From positions 907,501 to 971,500 of the forward strand of contig JARFJB010000749.1 in NCBI GenBank assembly GCA_036346205.1: a stretch of DNA of 64,000 bases, read 5' to 3'. Under the pieces are notes generated by a model. That model had not been told where the DNA came from. It did no database searches and saw nothing but the letters and a program-made list of their open reading frames with translations. This DNA is from Vesta saturnalis (taxonomy: Eukaryota; Arthropoda; Insecta; Coleoptera; Lampyridae). Below, one piece after another: positions 48,845 through 59,989 of the stretch. A program made the translations under genes and the position numbers. Each line of letters opens with the position of its first letter. Position 1 is the first letter of the stretch.

Positions 48845-49890
48845 TTATCAATTAATACGAAGAGAATACATACCGTGAATGTGAGACGGTCCCAGGCGAT
48901 AATGGGATGTGCGTAAAAGATAGATCCAGTACCACCCAGCGATGATAAGAAAAGCAGAGTTGTTCTGGGCAGCACTGTCTCCCGACACCATCGCTGTCAT
49001 GACGTTATACACCGGTGGAAGCATAGTGCGGTCAATAGTCATGGGGATGTGGGTCGCCCAAAACCAGTTGTCGTCTAAGTACTCTTCGTACATGTCGACA
49101 TCACGGTTTCCGTCATCCCTGTGGCCCTGGATCTCTTGAGTGGCGTCATTGTTACCTGGAGCCCTGCTAAAGTCATTGCCGTTCTGTATCTTATCCCTGT
49201 GCAGGGATTTGTTCTACTTTATCGGATAGGTCTTGAGCGCTGTTATCGAGTCTTTGTAGGTTGTTTGTAATAATGTCCATTAAGTTGTCGTTATCTCCGC
49301 TCTCTTCAACGATTATTTTATTGCAAAAATCAGGTGGCCTCTCTCTAAGTAGCCGTTGTTGTCGTAGTGCGTCATTGTCGTAATCGTCAGAATCGTACTG
49401 TACTGTAGGAAGGGTCCATGCCAACGTCAGAGTCGTAGTCACTAGTGTTGAGATATTCGTTTCCATCGCAGGAGGAACATACTCTCTCAACACTGGATGA
49501 TAAGCTGATGAAGCCATCACTATCATTGTTATGGTCATCTAGATCAAGAGTTAAATTAGTGTGAATGTCTTCGTCTTCGTCACTGATAGTGATGACTTCA
49601 GCGTTGGCTAATCAAGTACTATTGTGTCCGCATCAAGATTGTAGTCTTGTAGAGCATCCAGGACTACGGTCGTCATCTCATAGATTTCGTTCGTCACTGG
49701 TTTGGGCGCCCACGTCAATAGAAGAGGAATAAGAGGGAAGGATGTAGACCACCTCAGGCGAAGAATAATAAGAAGCCTGAGACGTGGGAGATAGCGGGGT
49801 GTCGGAAATGGACGTTGAAGAAGCCAGAGGAGTGAAGTCAAAGGTATAATCAATTTCCTCAGTTAATAAGGACACGTTGACCACATCAAA
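48845..49890 (-). pseudogene. Unrecognised acidic protein, broken in at least four places
   Basis: Minus-strand frames link up end to end. At about 49885 FDVVNVSLLTEEIDYTFDF runs into a Ser/Thr/Pro-rich stretch, then EMTTVVLDALQDYNLDADTI. After a shift comes NAEVITISDEDEDIHT and a Asp/Ser-rich tract. A second shift gives QYDSDDYDNDALRQQ and DNDNLMDIITNNLQRLD. A third gives EEYLDDNWFWATHIPMTIDR and SGDSAAQNNSAFLIIAG. A final shift gives GGTGSIFYAHPIIAWDRLTF. Near 48872 lies a donor-like ACG|GTATGT, and at 49880 an acceptor-like tttttaag. I cannot assign a family. Next to the integrase relic it could belong to the same mobile element, or it may be a decayed host exon. Confidence 0.5.
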
Positions 49891-50337
49891 CTTAAAAACA
49901 AAAACAAAGAATTATGAAATGTAGCAATAGTGGTAAAAAAATACTGTTTTCATTTAGCTATATTTACGCGTTTCCCACTAGAAACAAATTTTTCATGCAG
50001 TCAGATGAAATTGTTCAAGGTAGTAGAAGTACTAGGGGTTGCTCGTGACGTAGAACAAAATACATAGTTACCACGAACAGATTAAAAATTCCAAAATAAA
50101 TAACTTTATTAATAATATATACATAATCTAATTAAGCATGCATTAATCCTGTAAAAAATTCGTGCTAATATAATTTTCACGTATTTAAAATCCCTTCCCA
50201 GGAGGCTTAACAAAAGGGTTTGTAAATTAATTTCCTTCAATGTAAAATTGTGATGAAATACATGAGTTGCTTAAAAAGAATGGAAAAAATTTACTACTGA
50301 GTGCTGGAATGGGATATATAACGTTTTGTCTATTATA
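49891..50337. other. Unassigned AT-rich stretch
   Basis: No feature recognised. Confidence 0.5.
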
Positions 50338-50640
50338 CAGTGCTAGTCAAAAGTCCCCTCCCCCCCTTGTATCTTCTGAACGGTTTTACTTATACTAATG
50401 AAATTTGGAGGGTGAATATAAACGGATATAAGCTTCTCAACTTGTCATGACAAGTGACGTAATAGTCATATATGACGTCACAGGGCCACAGTGACCAATA
50501 ATTTTAAATAGTACCTTATGGCAAGTGACATCTCGTTTGAAAGGTATTAAAATTACCTATTCAGTAATACTAATTTTGTTAGGGTTTAGGTTGATTTTGA
50601 TAGAAAAATTAAATAAATACTAAAATTATAGTCTGGCATT
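50338..50640 (+). mobile_element. Single end of a mariner-type element or MITE
   Basis: After TA the sequence cagtgctagtcaaaagtccc and ctgaacggttttacttatac has the form of mariner-type termini, followed by AT-rich internal sequence. The opposite end was not found before the SINE at 50923. The right boundary is a guess. Confidence 0.45.
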
Positions 50641-50911
50641 ATTAGATAGATAGATTCGTTATCACAAACTTCATAATCCTTAAATTGGTGTCACTCCTTC
50701 GAATTACATCTTAGTGAAAAAAATGCTTATTATTGCAGTCGGTTTTCTTTATAAACACTGTAGAAGGTGATTTATGTAAAAAATTTATTGAAAACGTGAC
50801 GTTTGCTATTAGTGTTGAGTTCGACTGGACATAAAAAAAAAAATTTTATGACCATGCTTAAACAACGTCTTGTTAATTATTTTGTGTATAAGAGTGAGTT
50901 GTTTCACTACT

Positions 50912-50922
50912 GTAATTCTGCC
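50912..50922. repeat. SINE 3 target-site duplication, left
   Basis: GTAATTCTGCC, repeated at 51305-51315. Confidence 0.9.
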
Positions 50923-51304
50923 CGAGCTAGTAGCGTAGTGGTGACACAACCTACGTAGCATTCGGGAGGTAATGGGTTCGACTCCCGTTACCATATACCT
51001 TTTATGAGGTGTTTTCAGGGGGCTTTCCTCATACACATGTAGCAACATAGTCAATGCGTATATGCACACCATGTGTGGCTACTTAGGCGAATGCTGGGGT
51101 AGTATTTTCCCACTCAGAACCCTAACTCCGCTCCTTCCGATCCTATCCTCACTACACCCATCTTTAATCGCACCATGCATATATACGTAATGTATGTATG
51201 TATGCCAGGAATCCGTGATTGTGGTTGAAGGAGCTCGGAAAGCTCGAGCAGCCCGCCCTCGCCGTTGGGGATGGAATGAAATACGTGGCCTTTTCCTTTC
51301 TACA
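50923..51304 (+). mobile_element. tRNA-derived SINE, copy 3 (full length)
   Basis: Head cgagctagtagcgtagtgg ... gggttcgactccc with a good Pol III B box (about 50978-50990) and a tRNA-Val-like layout. It has the middle segment with ccatgtgtggctacttagg, then gcgaatgctggggtag and ggagctcggaaagctcg, and a short pyrimidine tail. A clean 11-bp target duplication shows LINE-mediated insertion. It is the only copy outside the LINE palindrome. Confidence 0.92.
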
Positions 51305-51315
51305 GTAATTCTGCC

Positions 51316-51639
51316 TATATAACAAGCGATAAAGATCAACGTCTGTTAACTTCACGCAATACTATGCCTTCTAATATTGGCAAGATTTTTATTTCATGGT
51401 TAAATTATTTATATATTTTATTTTATTTCAAATGTTATCTCATGGATAGTTACATTAAACTTTCTTTTTAGACTTATAAAACTGTCATAGGTTTTTTGTT
51501 TTAATGTTATGTTTTTCCGTCGCAAGTACACTAACAATCACGTTTAGTTTCAGATTCAGTAAGCCAAATTCTCGCAGGCAACATCGTGAAAAGTAATTCT
51601 TCATCTGAGGACAGATAACGAAACACGTAACATAACCAA
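51316..51639. other. Unassigned AT-rich stretch
   Basis: No feature recognised. Confidence 0.5.
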
Positions 51640-51766
51640 TACACGTACAATATTAGGTTAGAATAATAAACACACGGTTTCAGGTAATCTCAAGGCTCAC
51701 GAGTGAGTATTGACCTATCCCAAAAACCGGGCGTTTATTAATCTAGTCTATAATATTGTACGTGTA
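51640..51766. repeat. Small palindromic MITE-like element
   Basis: The ends tacacgtacaatatta and taatattgtacgtgta are inverted. Imperfect complementarity continues inward for about 40 bp (aataataaacac / gcgtttattaat). The 127-bp total with AT-rich ends resembles a MITE; the family is unknown. Confidence 0.5.
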
Positions 51767-52199
51767 TGCATTTCAAAATTAATAGCTATTTTACTTTATT
51801 GGTTATTACATATAACATAAAACATGTTATAAGCGTCTCACTTTTTGTTGAATATTTACGTTCTAGACATATTATTTTCTAAATACATATCAAAATTAAC
51901 AATATATTACTTTTTCACCTTTCATACCTATAATTGCTTATCTACACTAATTACACGTGCTTCATTACGCTCTTTGATGTATTACTGAGCCGAAGTCTCT
52001 TCATTACCCTATTAAATTCATAAAACCCTAAATCAAGTTTAATTTCGTTTATGTTCCGTAGTAGCTCACCTGGCCTCTTCTTTCTTTCGGCTATTCTTAA
52101 TACCCTTTCTTTACTTCCCCCGTATAGTGCGTACTACTTTCATCATTTCTGATAAACTGAATCGCGCGATCCCAAGCCGGCCTTTTACCTTGACACCGC
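51767..52199. other. Unassigned stretch before the minisatellite
   Basis: No coding or repeat structure recognised. Confidence 0.5.
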
Positions 52200-53008
52200 T
52201 GCTACACAAATACTGAACACGATCCGATACAATACAGATACAGTAGATACACAGATACAAATACAGATACGACAGATACACAGATACACAGATACACAGA
52301 TACACAGATCACACAGATACGAACAGATACACAGAAGATACAGATCAGATACAGATACAGATAAACAGATACACAGATACACATACGCACAGATACACAG
52401 ATACACATATACGCAGATACACAAATACACAGATAAGATACACAGATTCACAGATACACAGATACACAGATCCACAGTTACACAGGTACACAGATACACA
52501 GATACTCAGATACACAGATACACAGGTACTCATGAACACAGATACACAGATACACAGATACACAGATTCACAGATACACAGATACACAGATACACAGATA
52601 CACAGATACACAGATACACAGATACACAGATACACAGATACACGGATACACGGATACACGGATACACGGATATACGGATACACGGATACACGGATACACG
52701 GATACACGGATACACGGATACACGGATACACGGATACACGGATACACGGATACACGGATACACGGATACACGGATACGATAACGGATACACGGATACACA
52801 GATACACGGATACACGGATACACGGATACACGGATACACGGATACACGGATACACGGATACACGGATACACGGATACACGGATACACGGATACACGGATA
52901 CACGGATACACGGATACACGGATACACGGATACACGGATACACGGATACACGGATACACGGATACACAGATACACAGATACACAGATACACAGATACACA
53001 GATACACG
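52200..53008. repeat. 8-bp minisatellite (ACACAGAT/ACACGGAT)n
   Basis: About 100 units of an 8-mer. The left flank (52200-52500) is irregular with gaps and variants. 52560-52640 is homogeneous ACACAGAT, 52640-52965 is almost pure ACACGGAT, and the last ~50 bp revert to ACACAGAT. Open frames here on both strands are by-products of the repeat. Confidence 0.95.
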
Positions 53009-53011
53009 GTT

Positions 53012-56000
53012 AGCCACATACACCTGTCGTTTGTAGGTAAACTATCAGTGTTACTGTAAGCAATTAAATTGTAATACTTTCCCATAAGTATGAAGTACCT
53101 TCAACACAGTTGGAGATCTAGCGACGATTGAAAACGCGCTCATTGCGCACGGATAGTCACATACACCTCTCATTTTTAGGCAAACTATCGGTGTCCCTGC
53201 AATGGATTAAATTATCAGACATTCAAAAAAGTATCAAGTATCCTAATCTGAAATTTCGAGACCTAGAGACTATTGAAGACGCGCTCATTGCGAGCGATCA
53301 GCTACATATACCTCTCGTTTTTAAGAAAACTACCAGTGTCTTTGTAATCAATTAATTTGTAAGACTTTCCCAAACGTATAGATTATCTTACACTGAAATT
53401 TCGTTAGTAAATCACACAGTTAGAGACCTACAACGATTGAAGTCGCATTCAATACGTGCGGGCACCTCTCTCGATTTTAGGAAAACTATCGGTGTCTCTG
53501 CTATTAATTAAATTATTAGGTTTTCCCAAAGGTATGAAGTATCCTAATCTGAAATTTCGATCGATTTGGTTACTAAATAGCTCAGTTAGAGACCTAGCAA
53601 CGATTGAAGACGCATTCTTTGCGCACGGGCAGCCTCAAGCACCCCTCGTTTTTAGGAAAACTATCGGTGTCTCTGGAATCAATTAAATTATCACACTTTC
53701 CCAAAAGTATGAAGTATCCTAATCTAAAATTTAGATCGATTTGGTTACTAAATAACACAGTTAGAAACCTAGCGGCCATTGACGACGCGTTCATTGCGCG
53801 CGGGCAGCCACATATACCTCTCGTTTTTAGGAAAACTATCGGCTTTTCCAAATGTATGATGTATCTTCATCTGAAATTTCGATCGATTTGGTTACTAAAT
53901 AACTCAGTTAGAGACCTAGCAACGATTGAAGATGCGCTCATTGCCCACTCGTTTTTAGGAAAACTATGGGTGTCTCTAGAATCAATCAAATTATCAGACT
54001 TTCCCAAAAGTTTGATGTATCCTAATCTGAATTTCGATCGATTTCGTTGATAAATACCACAGTTAGAGACCTAGCGACGATTGAAAACGCGCTCATGGCG
54101 CACGCGCAGCCACAAGCACCTCCCGTTTTTAGGAAAACTATCGGTATCTCTTCAATCAATTAAATTACCAGACTTTTCCAAAAGCATGAAGTATGCTAAT
54201 CAGAAATTTCGATGGATATGGTTACTAAATAACACAGTTAGAGACCTAGCGGCGATTGAAGACGCGCTCATTGCGCGATGGCTGCCACTTACACCTCTCG
54301 CTTTTAAAAAAACTATCGGTGTCTCTGCAATCAAATTAAATTGTCAGATTTTCCCAAAAGAATGACCTATCTTAATCTGAAATTTCGCTTGACCTTGTTA
54401 ATAAATAATACAGAGACCTAGCGACGATTGGGGACGCGTACATTGCGTGCGGGCAGCTACATATACCATTCTTTTTTAGGAAAACTAGCAGTGTCTCTGT
54501 AAACAATTAAATTGTAATGCTTTCCCAAATGTATGAAGTATCCTATACTGAAATTTTGATCGACTTCGTTAATAAATAACACAGTGAGAGACCTACGACG
54601 ATTGAAGACGCTTTCAATACGTGCGGGCAGCCACAAGCACTTCTCGTTTTTAGGAAAACTATCGGTTTCTATGCAATCAATTAAATTATCAGACTTTGCA
54701 AAAAGTATGAATTATCCTAATCTGAAATTGTGATCGATTTCGTTAATAAATAACATAGTTTGAAACCAAGCGACGATTGAGGACGCGTACATTGTGTGCG
54801 AGCAGCCACATATACCTCTCGTTTTTAGGAAAACTAGCAGTGTTTCTGTAATCAATTAAATTTTACGACTTTCCCAAAGGTATGAAGTATCTTATTCTCA
54901 AATTTCTGTTGATTTCGTTAATAAATAACATAGTTAGAGACCTAGCGACCATTGGAGTCGTGCTTATTGCCCGCGGGTGGCCACATGCACTTCTCGATTT
55001 TAGGAAAATTATCGGTGTCTTTGTAATAAATTAAATTCGCACATTTTCGCAAAAGTATGAAGTAACTTAATCTGAGATATCGATCGATTTAACTAATAAA
55101 TAACACAGTTAGAGACCTACGACTATTGAAGACGCGCTCATTATGAGCGGGCAGCTACAAGCACCTCTCGTCTTTAAGAAAACTATCGGTGTCTCAGTAA
55201 TCAATTAAAATATCAGACTTTCCCAAAGGTATGACATATATCCTAATTTGAAATTTCGATCGATGTGGTTAATAAAAGACACAGTTGGAGACCTAGCGAC
55301 GATTGAAGACGCGTTCATTGCGCACGGACAGCCACATACACGTTTTGTTTTTAGGAAAACTATTGGTGTCTCTGCAATCAATTAAATTATCAGACTCTCC
55401 CAAAAGTATGAAGTATCCTAATCTGAAATTTCGAATAATTTCGTAATAAATAACACAGATAGAGGCCTAGCGACGATTGAAGATGCGCTCATTTCGCGCG
55501 GGCAGCCACATGAACCTCTCGTTTTTAGGAAAACTATCAGTATCTCTGGAATCAATTAAATTGTAGAACTTTCCCAAAAGTATGTAGTAGCCTAGTCTGA
55601 AATTTTGATTGATTTCGTTAATAAATAACACAGTTAGAGACCTACGACGGTTGAAGTCGCGTTCATTACATGCGGGCAGCCACAAGCACCTCTCGTTTTT
55701 AGGAAAACTATCGGTTTCTCTGTTATCAATTAAATTATCAAGTTTTCCCAAGAGTATGAAGTATCCTAATCTGAAATTTCGATCAATTTCGTTAATAAAT
55801 AACACAGTTAGGTCTCTAAGCTACCATTGAAGACGCGCTCATTGCGTACGGCAGCCACATACATCTCTCGTTTTTAGGAAAACTATCGGTATCTTTGCTA
55901 TCAATTAAATTATCGGACTTTTCCTTAAGTATGAAGTATCCTAATCTGAAATTTAGATCGATTTGCTTACTAAATAACACAATTAGAGACCTAGCGGCGA

Positions 56001-56300
56001 TTGAAGACGCGCCCATTGCGCATGGGCAGCCACATATACCTCTCGTATTTAGGAAAACTATCAATGTCTCTGTAATCAATTAAATTGTAAGACCTTCCCA
56101 AAAGTATGAAGTATCTTATTCTGAAATATCGATCGATTCGGTTAATAAGTAACACAGTTAGAGACCTAGCGACGATTGAAGACTCGTTCATTGCTCACGG
56201 GCAGCCACATACACCTCTCGATTTTAGAAAAAACTGTCTGTGTCTCTGTAATCAATTAAATTGTAAGACTTTCCCAAAAGTATGAAGTATCTTTAATGTA
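53012..56300 (+). repeat. ~175-bp satellite array, forward orientation
   Basis: About 19-20 monomers. Each has TTTTTAGGAAAACTATCGGT, an ATTAAATTATCAGACTTTCC-like middle, AATCTGAAATTTCGATCGAT, ACACAGTTAGAGACCTAGCG and a GC-rich GCGCTCATTGCGCGCGGGCA segment. Spacing is mostly 170-178 bp (for example near 53475, 53650, 53825, 54127, 54300, 54473, 54648, 54825, 55000). Divergence between units is about 10-20 % by eye, with a few short units, so it is not a young, homogenised array. The period is not a multiple of 3 and the open frames are fortuitous. Confidence 0.95.
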
Positions 56301-57507
56301 ATGCAAAAGGCGCAGTTTGGATAAATTTTCCTAATACTTTTACGAATTAAATACGACATAAAAGTCGACATTTTCCGGAGGTTTATTTTTTTCCTTACCA
56401 ATAGGGAAATTATCAGTGATTTGATGAGAAAAGCAATTACTGAATATTACATCATGCTCTAGCGCAACTTCTAGATCGTTTTTATTATCTACTAAGTGAT
56501 TATTTTTAAATGTTTCTACAGTTTTCGAAAGAGGTACGACAGTATTGATTTAGGCAATGTTTTGATCATAATCCGCATTAGTGCATTGAGATGTATCTAT
56601 GGTGTCTTTAATTGTCAACGCAGATTGCTTTTTTGAGATTAACAAATCTTTTAACATACCCTGAATGTTACCCGTATTCTTCATCAAATAGTTATATAAT
56701 CAGCGCCGTTTTTCGGGTAAATTGGTACCAAAGATTTTCAAACTCGCCTCACAAACTAAAAATGTTCCTTATCTTCGATATTCGCAATTTTTTCCGCGAG
56801 AAATAGCGCGAACTTCTCAATTATCTCAACGAAATCATTTTTCCTTAACGTCATGATTACACAGTTGAAATTCTTACTTGCAAGTTTGTCAACCTTAAGT
56901 AAAATATCTCATGAAAAAAGTAGTAAGTGTTAATTCCGAAAAATGTGAGATATCAGGCACCTTCCCCTCACAGATATTTGTAGGTGAGGTGTAAAAAGAA
57001 AACGATTGAAGGTAACCAAATTCAAGGGTTTATTATACTTTTCAATTTCTTTTATAGTTCCTTAGGAACTATAAAGACCGTAAGTGAAGTACTTCATTAA
57101 CTAAAATCGTTGATTATTAATGTATATCTTTTTCCAAATAGGTCGAATCGTTTTAATAGGCCTGAATAGTTTCGTTCTTAATGGCGTTTACTAGGAAAGG
57201 TATAAAAAACATTTGCGAACATTATAACCAATTGAATCAACGTCTTTTGTTTTTCACATGCGGAATACACTTAAATAGGGAGGGGTTGGAAAGGTTCGGG
57301 GGCATATTGTTCCAACAATAGTTTTAAGTGGGCTTTTTTTTATAATTAATGTAGATAGGTTATCTGCTGATGGGTAGTATTTATATAATCTTTTTAATAC
57401 CTACTTCATATGAATCTTTTCTAATTTTATTTGTGGTGAATCTTTTAGAATTAAATAATATTTTATTGCTAACTAAAGTGTAGGTAGTATGTATAGTTAT
57501 AAATAAC
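56301..57507. other. Unique DNA between satellite arrays, first part
   Basis: No coding frame or repeat recognised. Confidence 0.5.
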
Positions 57508-57621
57508 ATGATTGACAGAACTGCGAATTTGTTGCAGTGGCTTTTAAGCTATTGTTATGATTTGCTGTTGTTTCGAAATTTGGCAAGGAATAATAACGGT
57601 TTAGAAGAACTATTGAATTCT
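57508..57621 (+). CDS. Possible first exon, 38 codons, unidentified
   Basis: The ATG at 57508 opens MIDRTANLLQWLLSYCYDLL, then LFRNLARNNNGLEELLNS, ending exactly at a good donor (AATTCT|gtaagt). Downstream exons were not found with confidence. The frame also runs on past the donor to 57702. Weak evidence, but it is the best coding candidate in the unique DNA between the two satellite arrays. Confidence 0.25.
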
Positions 57622-57702
57622 GTAAGTATTTATCCGGAAAAAATGATTCCGGGTTACAATAATTTACAATTAGTAACTGGCTGTAAACCATTTATAATGT
57701 AA

Positions 57703-58515
57703 GTGGTGCAAATGGTATAAAAAGTTTTAATAATATAATAAAGAAATAAGTGTAAAAATGTTCTCATAAACAAATCGTTAAACTAACTGGAGATACTAAC
57801 CATTCACCAAAAATAATGCCTTTGTCCCAGTCGGTAGATTACCGTAGGGTGGTTCAATCTTTTGATTTGCTTAATTACCTCAATTTCTGCTAGATTACTT
57901 ACACTGAACATCAATAATTAAAAAAATGCAATGTAACACTAATAAAATGATCTCGGACGCCAAGTTATTTTTTAATTATGCTCGGAATAACAAAACGGAG
58001 GTTTACAATAAAAATTTGATCAAAATGTAAAATAATAAAAAATATACAACTATGTTTATTAACAGTTAAAATGATAGGGTTATATAAAACATGTCTTAAA
58101 ACTAGCCTTAAATTACTAACTAATGGTTATAAATACCTTTTCGTAAAATTTTGTACACAAACTTTTTAATAACCTCTGGTGTCTAAATGATTACGGAACT
58201 GTCAACCAAGGTGATGTCATCTTTGCACCATTATTGCGCAATATCTTGAAATAATACTTAACGTTGTAAACCACACCCACAAATGGAATTTTACTTCTTG
58301 TAAATTTCTTCTTGAAATTTTGAATCCAATATTTACTGCATTAAAATGAAAGCGTACGTAAAAGTAAAATTAAATGCGTGCTTAAAATGTAATTAAAGTA
58401 GAAAAGTAATTGTAATAAAAGTGTAAATCAAAGTAAAAAAAAAGAAAGTGCATGAAAAGAGCAAATCTTTTAACTTTTTGTATAATGCGTTAAAAGATAT
58501 CTTACCATTAAATCA
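57703..58515. other. Unassigned AT-rich stretch
   Basis: No feature recognised. Confidence 0.5.
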
Positions 58516-58687
58516 ATGGCACTTTCACAAAATTTAGATAGAAGCCCAAACAATTGCTTCCTGCATCTCCAGCGTACCACCAGAAGTGAACAAAATGGAT
58601 GCTTTAGGATGTCAGATGATGATGACGCATTGCGCGAAAATATTTGCGCAAAGAATTAAGTCCACGATGAGCAGAAAAATAATTTAA
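58516..58687 (+). other. Coding-like patch, frame uncertain
   Basis: Two plus-strand frames give protein-like readings: MALSQNLDRSPNNCFLHL ... FRMSDDDDALRENICAKN, and AQTIASCISSVPPEVNKM ... MMMTHCAKIFAQRIKSTM. Base composition is less AT-rich than around it. It may be a small exon or a gene relic. Confidence 0.2.
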
Positions 58688-59989
58688 AGTGGGAGTATAA
58701 ACCTTTAAGAAGTATATACCCTTAAGAAGATATGCACTTAAGTTACACCAAAATGCAAATTAAGTTGCCTCCCTCATAGCTATAATGCAAAAATAATTAA
58801 AATTTTTTCTTATGTTTACAACTGACTGAACGAAAGACCTAAATTACGGTATATTTTAATACAATTCAAAATGGGTTGTTACACATTAACTGCTTAATTG
58901 CGCGTGCTCTTATCTGCTCCATGACTCTTATCGAAAATGTTTCCTCTTCAGTATTTTAATAAATTTATTTACAATACTTTCCATTTGAGCTTAAAAATAA
59001 TATCTGAACCTTTTTATCATTGAGCCTACATTTTCGTTATGTTAAAGGTGGGCCAGCCTTTGAAAACAGATGTCTTGTACAAATGGCGACATTGATTGGT
59101 ATCGCAAGATTTTCAAAAGATATTTTAACAACTTCAAACTCAACAGGTATTTTCCATGTAAAATTCAATGAAGGCCGCTTTTTTTATTAAGAGCAGTCTG
59201 GTATTTTGGAATGGTATGCGTAATTGTGTATGTTATCAATAGGGACAAGAAACAAAAATGTGTCACCATTTAAGGGTCATTTTATGATAGGTTTATGATA
59301 CACACCGCCTACTTTAAAAATGACATTAAAAAAAACAGATGACAAATTTACCCAGATATTGCAAAAATATGTATTTATTAGGGTGTTTAAATGATGTTCA
59401 ATAAACTTTGTTCATGTTTCTGCATTTAAATAGTGAATGTTTGACTGCCAGATGATTATTTTCCTAGGGATGCAAAATTACATTTAACATGATTACGTTT
59501 ATAAAAAATATTGACACTAAAGAATTAAATAATTGTATTGAGCTAGAAAATCATTTAAAATATAAAGATAATTAAGATATTAATGTCCAGTTGCAACCTC
59601 AAAGACGAAGGTATTCAAAGTATTAACTATGAATAAATACTAATACCACAAATTATTAAGTATTTTTGATAATTTCTGGTATTAATTACCTATTATGTTT
59701 ATGGGGATTGTTATGTGGGCGTAACTGTACCTATTAATTAGTAAGCTGTGTTGTGTAGCTGTTAGTTTTAGTTCTAATTCTAACGTGATCAAAAATTTTG
59801 TTTTCCCGTCCAAATAATTACATCCAATTAATAAAATTAAGACTATTAAGAGTAACGACTTAGTATGTAATCATTCGGGAAGAAGGTTTCATTTCAATGT
59901 GATTTTCTGCCAAATAGGTATTTTAAAAGTCGTGATCACCATCACGGTGTACAATCACCGTTATTTTTAGGTAGCAGTAACGAATCACT
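58688..59989. other. Unassigned AT-rich stretch
   Basis: No feature recognised. A short palindromic patch (gtgatcaccatcac) lies at about 59932-59945, just before the second satellite array. Confidence 0.5.

Noticed and set aside
52200..53008. Telomere repeat
   Set aside because: The unit is ACACAGAT/ACACGGAT, not TTAGG or a known insect variant, and it lies between ordinary sequences.
52111..53085. Long overlapping open frames of YLCICVSV / YPCIRVSV and TDTRIHGY repeats
   Set aside because: An 8-bp tandem repeat stays open in several frames on both strands; no gene signal.
53128..56191. Many 60-150-codon open frames on both strands in the satellite
   Set aside because: They are phase-shifted readings of the 175-bp monomer, which is not a multiple of 3, and no frame continues through the array.
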